A stretch of DNA of 64,000 nucleotides from assembly GCF_016864575.1 (NCBI RefSeq), contig NZ_CP044125.1:868001-932000 (forward strand). Direction: 5' to 3'. Made by a program: the position numbers and the translations under genes. Below are positions 54,511 through 64,000 of the stretch, one piece after another; within the stretch, counting starts at the first letter, position 1; each line of letters begins with the position of its first letter. The notes under the pieces are model-generated. The model did no database searches and was not told where the DNA came from. It was given only the letters and a program-made list of their open reading frames with translations. The stretch comes from Rhizobium sp. BG4 (GTDB lineage: Bacteria > Pseudomonadota > Alphaproteobacteria > Rhizobiales > Rhizobiaceae).

Positions 54511-54536
54511 CGTGTACCACTGACGTGTACCGCCGG
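54511..54536 (+). repeat. Tandem 13-bp repeat near right island end
   Basis: CGTGTACCACTGA followed by CGTGTACCGCCGG; 21 of 26 positions match the tandem at 41490-41515 in the same orientation. It lies 50 bp inside the right core site and upstream of hsdM, so it might be an integrase arm site. Confidence 0.65.
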
Positions 54537-54585
54537 CGACACACGCAGGCACCTAAGTCGTTGAATTTATTGCATAAATTCAGTG

Positions 54586-54602
54586 TGGCTGGGGCGCCAG
54601 GA
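54586..54602. repeat. Right attachment site within tRNA-Gln
   Basis: TGGCTGGGGCGCCAGGA, matching 41400-41416 base for base; on the minus strand it is the acceptor and T-stem edge of tRNA-Gln. Confidence 0.88.
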
Positions 54603-54660
54603 TTCGAACCTGGGAATGCCGGTACCAAAAACCGGTGCCTTACCGCTTGGCGACGCCCCA
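54586..54660 (-). tRNA. tRNA-Gln (anticodon TTG), island integration target
   Basis: 75 nt including encoded CCA (complement of 54586-54588). Acceptor TGGGGCG/CGCCCCA, discriminator G, anticodon arm CCGGT-TTTTGGT-ACCGG (anticodon TTG) and T-arm CCAGGTTCGAATCCTGG. The gene remains complete because the island inserted at its 3' end and brought identical bases. Its last 17 nt recur at the far end of the island. Confidence 0.94.
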
Positions 54661-54807
54661 CCAGAGCTTTTGCGGAAGCGAGGCCTGATTAGCAAAGGTG
54701 GTGGCGCGTCACAATCACTAAGTTCGGCGGGCCAGCATATTTCTGTGCGCGCGGGCGGCAGGCGTGGTAGGTCTTCGGGCGAGATATGAATGCCTGCCGG
54801 AGTTGCC

Positions 54808-55104
54808 ATGAGCCAGTACCGTGCCCGCCCGCCTGCCCTTGCGACGCTGCTGCTTGACGATGCCGTGGTGCGCATCACCCGCTGGGATTTCGAACCGGGG
54901 GCAGATACCGGGGTGCATACGCATGGCTATGGCTATGTCGTGGTGCCGATGACGGATTGCGCCTTTCTGATCGAGGAAGGGGCGGAAAGCCGCCGGGTGG
55001 ATATCGCCAAGGGTGCCGCCTACCGGCGCGAGGCGGGTACCGAGCATAATGTCGTCAATGCCGGCGATCAGCCGATGTCCTTCATCGAGATCGAATACAA
55101 GTAG
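54808..55104 (+). CDS. Cupin-domain protein
   Basis: 98 aa from the ATG at 54808 (MSQYRARPPALATLLLDDAV), with CCGGAG upstream. A single cupin barrel: FEPGADTGVHTHGYGYVVVP (motif 1 His) and AGTEHNVVNAGDQPMSFIEI (motif 2 His). Probably binds a metal and a small ligand. Three bases before the MBL gene, so likely first in the run. Confidence 0.8.
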   Translation: MSQYRARPPALATLLLDDAVVRITRWDFEPGADTGVHTHGYGYVVVPMTDCAFLIEEGAESRRVDIAKGAAYRREAGTEHNVVNAGDQPMSFIEIEYK

Positions 55105-55107
55105 ATC

Positions 55108-56022
55108 ATGCCGAGCCCGCGATTCGACCTGAGTTTCGACCCGGCCTACGGCACGCCCGTTGCCGTTGCGCCCGGCATCCAGCGGCTGACGGCCAACAAT
55201 CCGAGCCCGTTCACCTTTCACGGTACCAACAGCTATATCGTCGGTGCCGGCGATACGGTTGCCGTGGTCGATCCGGGGCCGGAAAGCGATGCGCATTTCG
55301 AGGCGCTGATGGCTACGCTCGGCCAACGGCGCGTCTCGCATATCCTGATCACCCATACGCATCGCGACCACTCGCCGCTTGCGGCGCGGCTGAAGGCTGC
55401 GACCGGTGCGCCGACGGCCGGCGAAGGGCCGCATCGGGCCTCGCGGCCGCTTCATGCGGGAGAGGTCAATCCCTTCGCGGAGAGTTCCGACATGGGTTTC
55501 GTGCCGGATATCCCGCTTGCCGATGGCGACGTGATCGAAGGTGACGGCTTTGCGCTCAGGGCGATCGCGACGCCCGGGCATGCGGCCAATCATCTGGCCT
55601 TTGCTCTCGAGGGTAGCGACATCCTGTTGTCCGGCGATCACGTGATGGCCTGGGCGACCTCGATCGTCGCGCCGCCGGACGGTTCGATGGCCGATTACAT
55701 GGCTTCGCTCGACACGCTGATTGCCCGGCGCGACCATCTGCTGTTGCCCGGCCACGGCGGCCCGGTGAAACACCCGCTGACCTTTCTAAGAGCGCTGAAG
55801 ACGCACCGGCGTATGCGCGAGCGGGCGGTTCTGGAGCGGATCAAGACGGGAGACCGGAAGATCGCCGACATGGTGAAGGCGATCTACCGCGATACCGATC
55901 CGCGGCTCCATGGGGCGGCGGCGCTTTCGGTGCTGGCGCATATCGAGGATCTCGTCGAGCGCGGCAAGGTGGAGACCAACGGCCCGCCGTCGCTGACAGG
56001 CGATTACTGGGTGGTCAAATGA
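55108..56022 (+). CDS. Metallo-beta-lactamase-fold hydrolase
   Basis: 304 aa. Metal-binding motif THTHRDH (ILITHTHRDHSPLAARL), a later His in IATPGHAANHLAF and Asp in LLSGDHVMAWATS. NSYIVGAGDTVAVVDPG is typical of the glyoxalase II/LACTB2-like group. C-terminal wHTH-like helices (RRMRERAVLERIKTGDRKIA) match the LACTB2 family. Likely a cytoplasmic hydrolase, substrate unknown. Overlaps the next gene by 4 bp. Confidence 0.87.
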   Translation: MPSPRFDLSFDPAYGTPVAVAPGIQRLTANNPSPFTFHGTNSYIVGAGDTVAVVDPGPESDAHFEALMATLGQRRVSHILITHTHRDHSPLAARLKAATGAPTAGEGPHRASRPLHAGEVNPFAESSDMGFVPDIPLADGDVIEGDGFALRAIATPGHAANHLAFALEGSDILLSGDHVMAWATSIVAPPDGSMADYMASLDTLIARRDHLLLPGHGGPVKHPLTFLRALKTHRRMRERAVLERIKTGDRKIADMVKAIYRDTDPRLHGAAALSVLAHIEDLVERGKVETNGPPSLTGDYWVVK

Positions 56023-56477
56023 GCGGGCCGAGGGATGCCTACAGCTTTCGCAGTGATGCCGGCGTTCCCGCCTTTCCCGATGATCAGCCGCTGATCATCT
56101 TCGACGGCGAATGCATCTTCTGCTCCGGCTGGGTGAAATTTGCGCTGAAGCACGATAAATCCCGGCGCTACCGGTTTCTGACGGCGCAATCGCCGCTCGG
56201 CGAAGCGCTCTACCGGCATTATGGGCTCGACAGCCGCGACTACGAGACCAACATCTTCATCGACAGGGGCATCGCGCATTTCAAATCCGACGGCTCGATC
56301 CGGATGATTGCCGGGCTCGGCTTTCCCTGGTCGCTCGTCACCGTCTTCCGCCTGCTGCCGCGAGCGCTTGCCGACCGGCTCTACGAATTCGTCGCCCGCA
56401 ACCGGCTGCGGATCGCCGGGCGCAGCAGCAGCTGTTTCGTGCCGACGCCCGAGGTGAGGAGCCGGTTCCTGGGATGA
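56019..56477 (+). CDS. DCC-family thiol-disulfide oxidoreductase-like protein
   Basis: 152 aa. The hallmark D-x2-C-x2-C (IIFDGECIFCSGWVKFALKH) defines the DCC family (DUF393). It is followed by YRFLTAQSPLGEALYRHYGL and FRLLPRALADRLYEFVARNR. Thioredoxin-like redox activity is inferred from the CxxC. Fully coupled (4-bp overlaps) to both neighbours. Confidence 0.88.
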   Translation: MSGPRDAYSFRSDAGVPAFPDDQPLIIFDGECIFCSGWVKFALKHDKSRRYRFLTAQSPLGEALYRHYGLDSRDYETNIFIDRGIAHFKSDGSIRMIAGLGFPWSLVTVFRLLPRALADRLYEFVARNRLRIAGRSSSCFVPTPEVRSRFLG

Positions 56478-58159
56478 CAAGCAGCGGGCTTCGCGTGCTC
56501 ATAATCGGCGGTTACGGCACCTTCGGCAGCCGGTTGGCGCGGCTGCTGAAAGACGATCCACGCTTTCGCCCGATCATCGGCGGCCGGTCGCTGGAGAAGG
56601 CTCGTGGATTTGCGGCGGAGCTCGGCGGTCAGGCAGAGGGCACGCAGTTCGATCGCGATGCGGAGCTGATCCCACAGCTGACGGCGCTGATGCCATCGGT
56701 CATCGTCGATGCATCCGGCCCGTTTCAGGCGATGGGGGAGGATCGCTACCGGGTGGCGGAAGCGGCGATCGCGCTCGGCATCTCTTATCTTGATCTTGCC
56801 GACAGCCGGGCCTTCGTTGCCGGGATCGGCGCCCTTGATGCGGCGGCCAAGGAAAGCGGCGTCTTCGTGCTGTCGGGGCTCAGCAGCTTTCCGGCGCTCT
56901 CCTTTGCGGCGGCGGAGGTGCTTGCAGACGAGTTCAGCGAGGTGACCGATGTGAGTGCGGGCATTGCGCCCTCCCCGCGCGCCGGGATCGGGCTCAATGT
57001 CATCAAGGCGATTGCGAGCTATGCCGGGAAGCCGGTGCCGATGACGAAGCATGGGCGGGTGCAGGATGGCGTTGGCCTTGTCGATTTCAGGCGGATGGTG
57101 ATCGCGCCGCCCGGGGCTGTGCCACTCCGGGCGCGGGATTTCCTGCTGGCGGATGCGCCGGATCTTGCGCTGCTGCCGATGCGCTTTCCGGGGCTGAAGA
57201 CGGCGTTCACCGGCGCGGGAACGGAGCCGCGCTGGCTGCAATCGCTGCTGCGGCTGGCGGCGCGGATGGTGCGTTTCGGGCTGCTGCCGTCGCTTTCGCC
57301 GTTTGCCGGGCTCATCCATGCCGCGAGCCGCCGTCTTGCCTTTGGCGAGCATCGCGGCGGCATGTTCGTATCGGTCGAGGGCAAGGGGCTCGATGGTGGG
57401 GACTATCGAGCCGATTGGCATCTGATCGCCGAGGGCGATGACGGGCCTTTCATTCCGGCGACCGGCGCAGCGGCGCTGCTGCGGGCGCTTGCGGATGGCC
57501 AGCGGCCGGCCTCCGGGGCGCGGCCGGCGATCGGTGAAGTGCCGCTATCGGCATTCGAAGCGGCATTCCGGCCGCTGGCGATCCGGACCGGGATACGGCG
57601 GCATCGCGCTGGCGATCGCGATCTGCCGCTTTATCGGCGGGTGCTGGGCGATGCCTGGGCTGCATTGCCGCCGGCTGTCGCGGCGATGCATTCCGTCAGC
57701 GGCGGCGAATACCGCGTCTCCGGCCGGGCGCGGGTGGAGCGGGGCAAGGGTCTGCTTGCCTCGATCGTGGCCGCGGTGATCGGCTTTCCCAAGGCGGCGG
57801 AGGATATTCCGGTCAGCGTGACCTTCTCGGTCGAAGACGGACGGGAGACATGGCTGCGCGATTTCGGCGGGCGGCGGTTTTTCAGCCGCCAGCTTGAGGG
57901 CAACGGGCGGCATGCGCATCTGCTGGCAGAGCAGTTTGGGCCGGTCCGGGTGTTTATCGCGCTGGTGCCCGAAGGCGGACGGATGCGGCTGGTGATCCGC
58001 GGATGGCAGGTCTTCGGTCTGCCGCTGCCGCGCTTTCTGGCGCCGGATGGCGATACGTTCGAGGAGGAAGCGGACGGGCGCTTCCGCTTCCATGTGGAGA
58101 TCGGCGGACCGCTGACCGGGCTGATCGTGCGCTATACCGGCTGGCTGATGCCCGATTAG
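56474..58159 (+). CDS. Saccharopine dehydrogenase-like/DUF4166 fusion
   Basis: 561 aa. N-terminal Rossmann domain LIIGGYGTFGSRLARLLKDD with the saccharopine-dehydrogenase motifs (GPFQAMGEDRYRVAEAAIAL, GLSSFPALSFAAAE). From about residue 375 a second domain LPLYRRVLGDAWAALPPAVA ... VSFTVE-like VTFSVEDGRETWLRDFGG fits DUF4166. A lipid- or sugar-modifying reductase is a guess. Last of the four-gene run; convergent with the DUF1499 gene (4-bp overlap). Confidence 0.82.
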   Translation: MTSSGLRVLIIGGYGTFGSRLARLLKDDPRFRPIIGGRSLEKARGFAAELGGQAEGTQFDRDAELIPQLTALMPSVIVDASGPFQAMGEDRYRVAEAAIALGISYLDLADSRAFVAGIGALDAAAKESGVFVLSGLSSFPALSFAAAEVLADEFSEVTDVSAGIAPSPRAGIGLNVIKAIASYAGKPVPMTKHGRVQDGVGLVDFRRMVIAPPGAVPLRARDFLLADAPDLALLPMRFPGLKTAFTGAGTEPRWLQSLLRLAARMVRFGLLPSLSPFAGLIHAASRRLAFGEHRGGMFVSVEGKGLDGGDYRADWHLIAEGDDGPFIPATGAAALLRALADGQRPASGARPAIGEVPLSAFEAAFRPLAIRTGIRRHRAGDRDLPLYRRVLGDAWAALPPAVAAMHSVSGGEYRVSGRARVERGKGLLASIVAAVIGFPKAAEDIPVSVTFSVEDGRETWLRDFGGRRFFSRQLEGNGRHAHLLAEQFGPVRVFIALVPEGGRMRLVIRGWQVFGLPLPRFLAPDGDTFEEEADGRFRFHVEIGGPLTGLIVRYTGWLMPD

Positions 58160-59067
58160 CCAGCGATGCCGAGGAGCTCGGAATCCAGCGCTTCCAGGAA
58201 CTGGTCGGCAAGGGCTGCGCTGAAGCCGAGATCGTGCGGGCCGTAGCGCGAGGCGACGCGGATATCGACGAAGGTGGTTTCGGCCTCTTCGCGCAGGCGG
58301 ATGATGACATCGAAGCGCAGGCCGAGAATGAGGGTCTTGTCCTCGCCCTGCAGGGTGACGCCATTGGCGCCGCGGATCAGCTTGGCGACATCGTCGTCAT
58401 AGGGGCGCGGGGTCGGCACCGGCACCTGATCGGGCGCTTCGGCCACGGCATCACCGGCGCCGGGTGCCGGCGGCTTGGCGGGCACGTCTTCGAGATCGCG
58501 GCCGGGATCACTGGCATCGCTGGTCTTGGTGATGACGATGCCATTCTGGCGGGCGACTTTCTTGACCGCTTCGAGAACACGGTCGATGGCGCCTTCGTAG
58601 CGGCGGCCCGTCAGTTCGGGATAGGCTTCCAGCTGCTTTTCGCGGTCGGTGCCTGTGACTTCCGGGCGCTTCATCCAGATCTGGTCGGCATGCGGCTGGG
58701 AAAGCCATTCCGGCGCCGAGACGAGATCGGTGGAGACATCGTAAATCTGAGGCAGGGTGAAGTAGCGCTCGACGGCGAGGCCGCCGAAAGCCAGAGGTGC
58801 TGCGGCAAAGATGATCGCCTTCAGTGCGTCGAGGCCGCCTTCGGCGCCTGTCAGCCAGAGGCTTCTCAGGCCGACGAGCGCCAGCAGCACGGCGAGCGCA
58901 GCACATCCGGTGGCGACGAGAACGAGCAGCACCATGTAGGGCGTGGCGAGGCCGCCGAAGCGGTGAGCGGCGAGCACGGCTACCCAGAGGACCAGCGCAA
59001 ACGCTCCGAAGCGCCGCGCGAAGCGGGCCGAACTGGAAACGGGGCGGTCGAAACGGATGGCCATCAA
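58156..59067 (-). CDS. DUF1499-domain membrane protein
   Basis: 303 aa (a second ATG at 59064). Three N-terminal hydrophobic segments (FGAFALVLWVAVLAAHRFGG, YMVLLVLVATGCAALAVLLA, AIIFAAAPLAFGGLAVERYF) and a C-terminal DUF1499 domain: YPELTGRRYEGAIDRVLEAV, FDVIIRLREEAETTFVDIRV and ASRYGPHDLGFSAALADQFL. A Pro/Asp-rich insert (PAKPPAPGAGDAVAEAPDQV) splits the domain. Function unknown. Confidence 0.85.
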   Translation of the reverse strand: MMAIRFDRPVSSSARFARRFGAFALVLWVAVLAAHRFGGLATPYMVLLVLVATGCAALAVLLALVGLRSLWLTGAEGGLDALKAIIFAAAPLAFGGLAVERYFTLPQIYDVSTDLVSAPEWLSQPHADQIWMKRPEVTGTDREKQLEAYPELTGRRYEGAIDRVLEAVKKVARQNGIVITKTSDASDPGRDLEDVPAKPPAPGAGDAVAEAPDQVPVPTPRPYDDDVAKLIRGANGVTLQGEDKTLILGLRFDVIIRLREEAETTFVDIRVASRYGPHDLGFSAALADQFLEALDSELLGIAG

Positions 59068-59318
59068 ACTTACCGGTTATACGCGGGCACACGCCCGTCG
59101 CGGACACGCGAAGCACCCACACCTTGTTTATGGCAAGATTCGCCTAGTTTTTGAAACTGTTGTCTCTCGTCAGCGCCGCCAATCCACCGAAAGGCGGAGA
59201 TGGTCTTTATGAGCGACATCTGATATGCCGTAAAATGGCCATTCTGGCGGGCTTTCATGCTGCCGGGAGGTTTGAAGCATGCTTAAGGCAAAAGCATGCG
59301 CGTTTCAGGAGAAGAGCC

Positions 59319-59708
59319 ATGCTTTCACCGGAAATGACCGAAAGACAGCAATCGCCGGCGCTCGGTGCCGTCGATTCATCCGAACCCTTCCTGCCGATGG
59401 AGCTTCTTGAACTGGAGCTCTCGCTGGAAGGCTATAATGGCGGCGAAGCGGGTTTCTGCGAAGCCGTGCGCACCGCTGCCGGAAAGGCTGGCGGAGAGTT
59501 CCTTTTCGACCTGCCTGCAGCCGGCCTGATCGAGGACTGCCGCCGCATCGCGGTGCTGCGGGTTCCGACATCGAGCGACGACATGCGGGTGGTGCTTGCC
59601 GTGCTCGACCGTGACGGCGTCGAGATCCGGATGCAGGCGCCCGACGAGGATACCGTCCATCTCGTGCGCTTTGCCGATGCCTTCATCGAAGTGCTGGAAC
59701 GAATCTGA
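59319..59708 (+). CDS. Conserved hypothetical protein
   Basis: 129 aa from the ATG at 59319 (MLSPEMTERQQSPALGAVDS), preceded by AGGAGA. It has a compact alpha/beta pattern (LLELELSLEGYNGGEAGFCE, AAGLIEDCRRIAVLRVPTSS, VRFADAFIEVLERI). No family recognised. It precedes the small lipoprotein gene by 98 bp. Confidence 0.6.
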   Translation: MLSPEMTERQQSPALGAVDSSEPFLPMELLELELSLEGYNGGEAGFCEAVRTAAGKAGGEFLFDLPAAGLIEDCRRIAVLRVPTSSDDMRVVLAVLDRDGVEIRMQAPDEDTVHLVRFADAFIEVLERI

Positions 59709-59806
59709 CCGCAGCCGCGTTGTCTCAGGCTGTTGATGCGGTGTTGACGCGGGCTGGCAAATCGCCTCATGTCCGGACGACCGCTTCACGCACCGGAGAC
59801 TGTACC

Positions 59807-60082
59807 ATGCGTCTTTCCGCCCTCTCGCTCACGCTCGCTGCCCTGGCGATCGGCCTTTCGGCCTGCCAGACGATGACGCCTGAAGAGCGGCGCGCGGCCG
59901 ATGAGCGGCAGTGCCTGAGCTACGGCTTCAAGCCGGGCACCAATGGTTTTGCCACCTGCCTGCAGCGCATCGATCTCGACCGCCGCGCCGATGCCCGCGC
60001 CTTCCGCATCCAGGCCGACGAGAACTTCGACGACTTCATGGCCGAGCCGCGTTACTACCCCCGCTATTATTACCGCCGCTAG
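59807..60082 (+). CDS. Small lipoprotein
   Basis: 91 aa from the ATG at 59807 (MRLSALSLTLAALAIGLSAC), with CCGGAGA upstream. Lipobox LSAC with Cys20. Two more Cys (RQCLSYGFKPGTNGFATCLQ) probably bond, and the C-terminus is Tyr-rich (EPRYYPRYYYRR). Matches a small envelope lipoprotein type frequent in rhizobia. Convergent with ppdK. Confidence 0.75.
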   Translation: MRLSALSLTLAALAIGLSACQTMTPEERRAADERQCLSYGFKPGTNGFATCLQRIDLDRRADARAFRIQADENFDDFMAEPRYYPRYYYRR

Positions 60083-60094
60083 AATTGACCTGCC

Positions 60095-62761
<2,667 letters not shown>

Positions 62762-63175
62762 CTTCCCCCCGTCTCATTCTCCGGGACCACCTTAATCCCT
62801 TGGTCCGGAAATGAAAATCGACAAATACGGCAAAATGTTGCACCGCACAATGAATGCGGGACATCAAACCGTTTTAATGAGGGAAGCGCATAAAAAAAGC
62901 TTTGCGGGACTGCAACAACGGTCCCGCAAAGCCTTATTTCCGTCCAGCCAGGAAAACTGGACGGGGGGTCCACCTATGCCATCAAGCCCGGTTTTTGCCC
63001 TCGTCCCGGACCGTCTAGCAGTATCCAACATGCGCGACGGAGCTCACTTTTCAGCAATCTCTTTGTTCGCTAGGACAACTTCTAATGCAAAAGCAAGCTG
63101 AAAGCATCACCCAATTGGGTTAAGGTTTCCGCCAGACCCGTACTTTTTTGGGGTTTTCTTGAAAAGCTATTGTTT
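62762..63175. other. 414-bp spacer between smc and ppdK
   Basis: No credible gene. It contains a minus-strand terminator (62892-62932), a second hairpin CCGTCCAG-N9-CTGGACGG (62940-62964) and AT-rich runs near smc. It is the place to look for the ppdK promoter and a possible small RNA ending at the terminator. Confidence 0.5.
62892..62932 (-). terminator. Factor-independent terminator (minus strand)
   Basis: GCTTTGCGGGAC (62899-62910) and GTCCCGCAAAGC (62921-62932), a 12-bp perfect stem with a 10-nt loop. On the minus strand it is followed by TTTTTTTA. It lies 244 bp past the smc stop, so it ends the smc transcript or an unannotated RNA read between smc and ppdK. Confidence 0.85.
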
Positions 63176-64000
63176 TCAAGCGGTTTCGCGCAGTCGCTCG
63201 GCCGTCTGAAGGTCGACGGATACAAGCTGTGAGACGCCCTGCTCTGCCATCGTCACACCAAATAGGCGATTCATGCGGGCCATGGTGATCGGATTGTGAG
63301 TGATGATCACGAATCGCGTTTCCGTCGAGGCGGCCATCTCATCCATCAGGTTGCAATAGCGCTCGACATTGTGATCGTCGAGCGGCGCGTCCACTTCGTC
63401 CAGCACGCAGATCGGCGCCGGGTTGGTGAGAAATACCGCGAAGATCAGCGCCATGGCCGTCAGCGCCTGCTCGCCGCCGGAAAGCAGCGTCATGGTCTGC
63501 GGCTTCTTGCCGGGCGGGCGCGCAAGGATTTCGAGGCCGGCTTCGAGGGGATCGTCGGATTCGATCAGCTGCAGCTCGGCGGTGCCGCCGCCGAAAAGGT
63601 GGGTGAAGAGGCGCTGGAACTGGCCGTTGACCACGTCGAAAGCGGCGATCAGCCGCTCGCGGCCTTCGCGGTTCAGGCTCTGGATGGCGCCGCGCAGCTT
63701 GCGGATGGCGTCGATGACGTCGTCGCGCTCCTTGATCAGCGCTTCGAGCTTCTCGCTGAGCTCCTTCTGCTCTTCCTCGGCGCGCAGGTTGACGGCGCCG
63801 AGACGCTCACGCTCCATCTTCAGGCGCTCCAGATCACGCTCGACTTCGCGCGGATCGGGGATTGCCTGCATCGGTTGAAGGCCGGTGAGGCGGAAGGCTT
63901 CGTGCGGGGCGACGTTCAGCGCCTCGCGGATGCGGCCTTCGCTCTCCTGCCGCTTTTCGCGGGCTGAAACGAGACGCTCCTCGGCGCGGCCACGGCGTTC
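63176..64000 (-). CDS. smc: Chromosome condensation ATPase Smc, C-terminal part
   Basis: Partial: the last 274 codons; the gene continues past 64000. A coiled-coil tail ([40 protein letters not shown]) leads to the C-terminal ABC half-domain with signature [14 protein letters not shown], Walker [16 protein letters not shown] and the His switch [11 protein letters not shown]. It organises and segregates the chromosome with ScpAB. The ATPase head motifs visible are intact. Confidence 0.95.
   Translation of the reverse strand, partial: ERRGRAEERLVSAREKRQESEGRIREALNVAPHEAFRLTGLQPMQAIPDPREVERDLERLKMERERLGAVNLRAEEEQKELSEKLEALIKERDDVIDAIRKLRGAIQSLNREGRERLIAAFDVVNGQFQRLFTHLFGGGTAELQLIESDDPLEAGLEILARPPGKKPQTMTLLSGGEQALTAMALIFAVFLTNPAPICVLDEVDAPLDDHNVERYCNLMDEMAASTETRFVIITHNPITMARMNRLFGVTMAEQGVSQLVSVDLQTAERLRETA

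Larger units (their letters stand above)
41400..54602. mobile_element. Integrative genomic island in tRNA-Gln carrying type I restriction-modification
   Basis: About 13.2 kb, bounded by an exact 17-bp duplication of the tRNA-Gln 3' end. It holds a tyrosine integrase, a serine recombinase, a type I R-M operon with accessory ORFs and several unknowns. No conjugation, relaxase or phage structural genes are seen, so transfer would need help. Codon use and lower G+C by eye, especially 43.1-44 kb and 45-46 kb, differ from the flanks. Confidence 0.88.

Noticed and set aside
41400..54602. The island as a prophage
   Set aside because: No capsid, tail, terminase, portal or lysis gene is present.

Overview
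The window looks like a chromosomal segment of a fast-growing rhizobium (Rhizobium/Agrobacterium group, most like the R. etli-R. leguminosarum cluster). The clues are the G+C-rich coding style, a class-3 (R. etli-type) L-asparaginase, betI-betB-betA, an Rrf2-cysH-cysD-cysN sulfate cluster, a stand-alone CysN, the ppdK-smc neighbourhood, several ParD/ParE-type modules and rhizobial palindromic intergenic repeats. No rRNA operon, insertion sequence, CRISPR array or phage structural gene is visible. The species call is an inference from gene content only.

Layout. 1-6.9 kb (minus strand): the N-terminal part of an L,D-transpeptidase lipoprotein, a Tat-exported alpha/beta hydrolase, an ATP-dependent DNA ligase with its ligase-associated exonuclease, and a PAS-GAF-GGDEF-EAL c-di-GMP protein. 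7-24 kb: mixed metabolism and regulation, with a Tat beta-helix repeat protein, two glutathione transferases, LysR/DeoR/LacI/SufR-like regulators, two MFS transporters, a class-3 asparaginase, a quinone oxidoreductase, an EAL-CBS-GGDEF protein, an intact ParD beside a frameshifted ParE, and an orphan ParD. 24-29 kb: HdeD and the choline-to-betaine operon betI-betB-betA. 29-30 kb: a RelE/ParE pair and a VapBC pair. 30-39 kb: small membrane/periplasmic proteins, a ClC channel, Rrf2, cysHDN, a ClpP paralogue, ArsR-SRPBCC, a LacI regulator and tRNA-Pro. 40-41.4 kb: a small lipoprotein and HicAB.

41.4-54.6 kb is an integrated genomic island. A tyrosine integrase sits at its left end, and the last 17 nt of tRNA-Gln(UUG) are exactly duplicated at 41400-41416 and 54586-54602. 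Just inside each end lies a related tandem CGTGTAC repeat in the same orientation. The cargo is a type I restriction-modification operon read leftwards (hsdM-hsdS-orf134-orf143-hsdR-HEPN-like gene) whose first five genes overlap. Two unrecognised ORFs lie between hsdS and hsdR, and a small protein with an R-x4-H HEPN motif closes the operon. The island also carries a serine recombinase, a secreted SH3-like protein and two unrecognised ORFs. This is the part of the window most likely to hold an undescribed defence arrangement.

54.6-64 kb returns to core genome: a four-gene run (cupin, MBL-fold hydrolase, DCC-family protein, saccharopine dehydrogenase-DUF4166 fusion), a DUF1499 membrane protein, two small conserved proteins, pyruvate phosphate dikinase, and the C-terminal half of the chromosome-condensation ATPase Smc running off the right edge.
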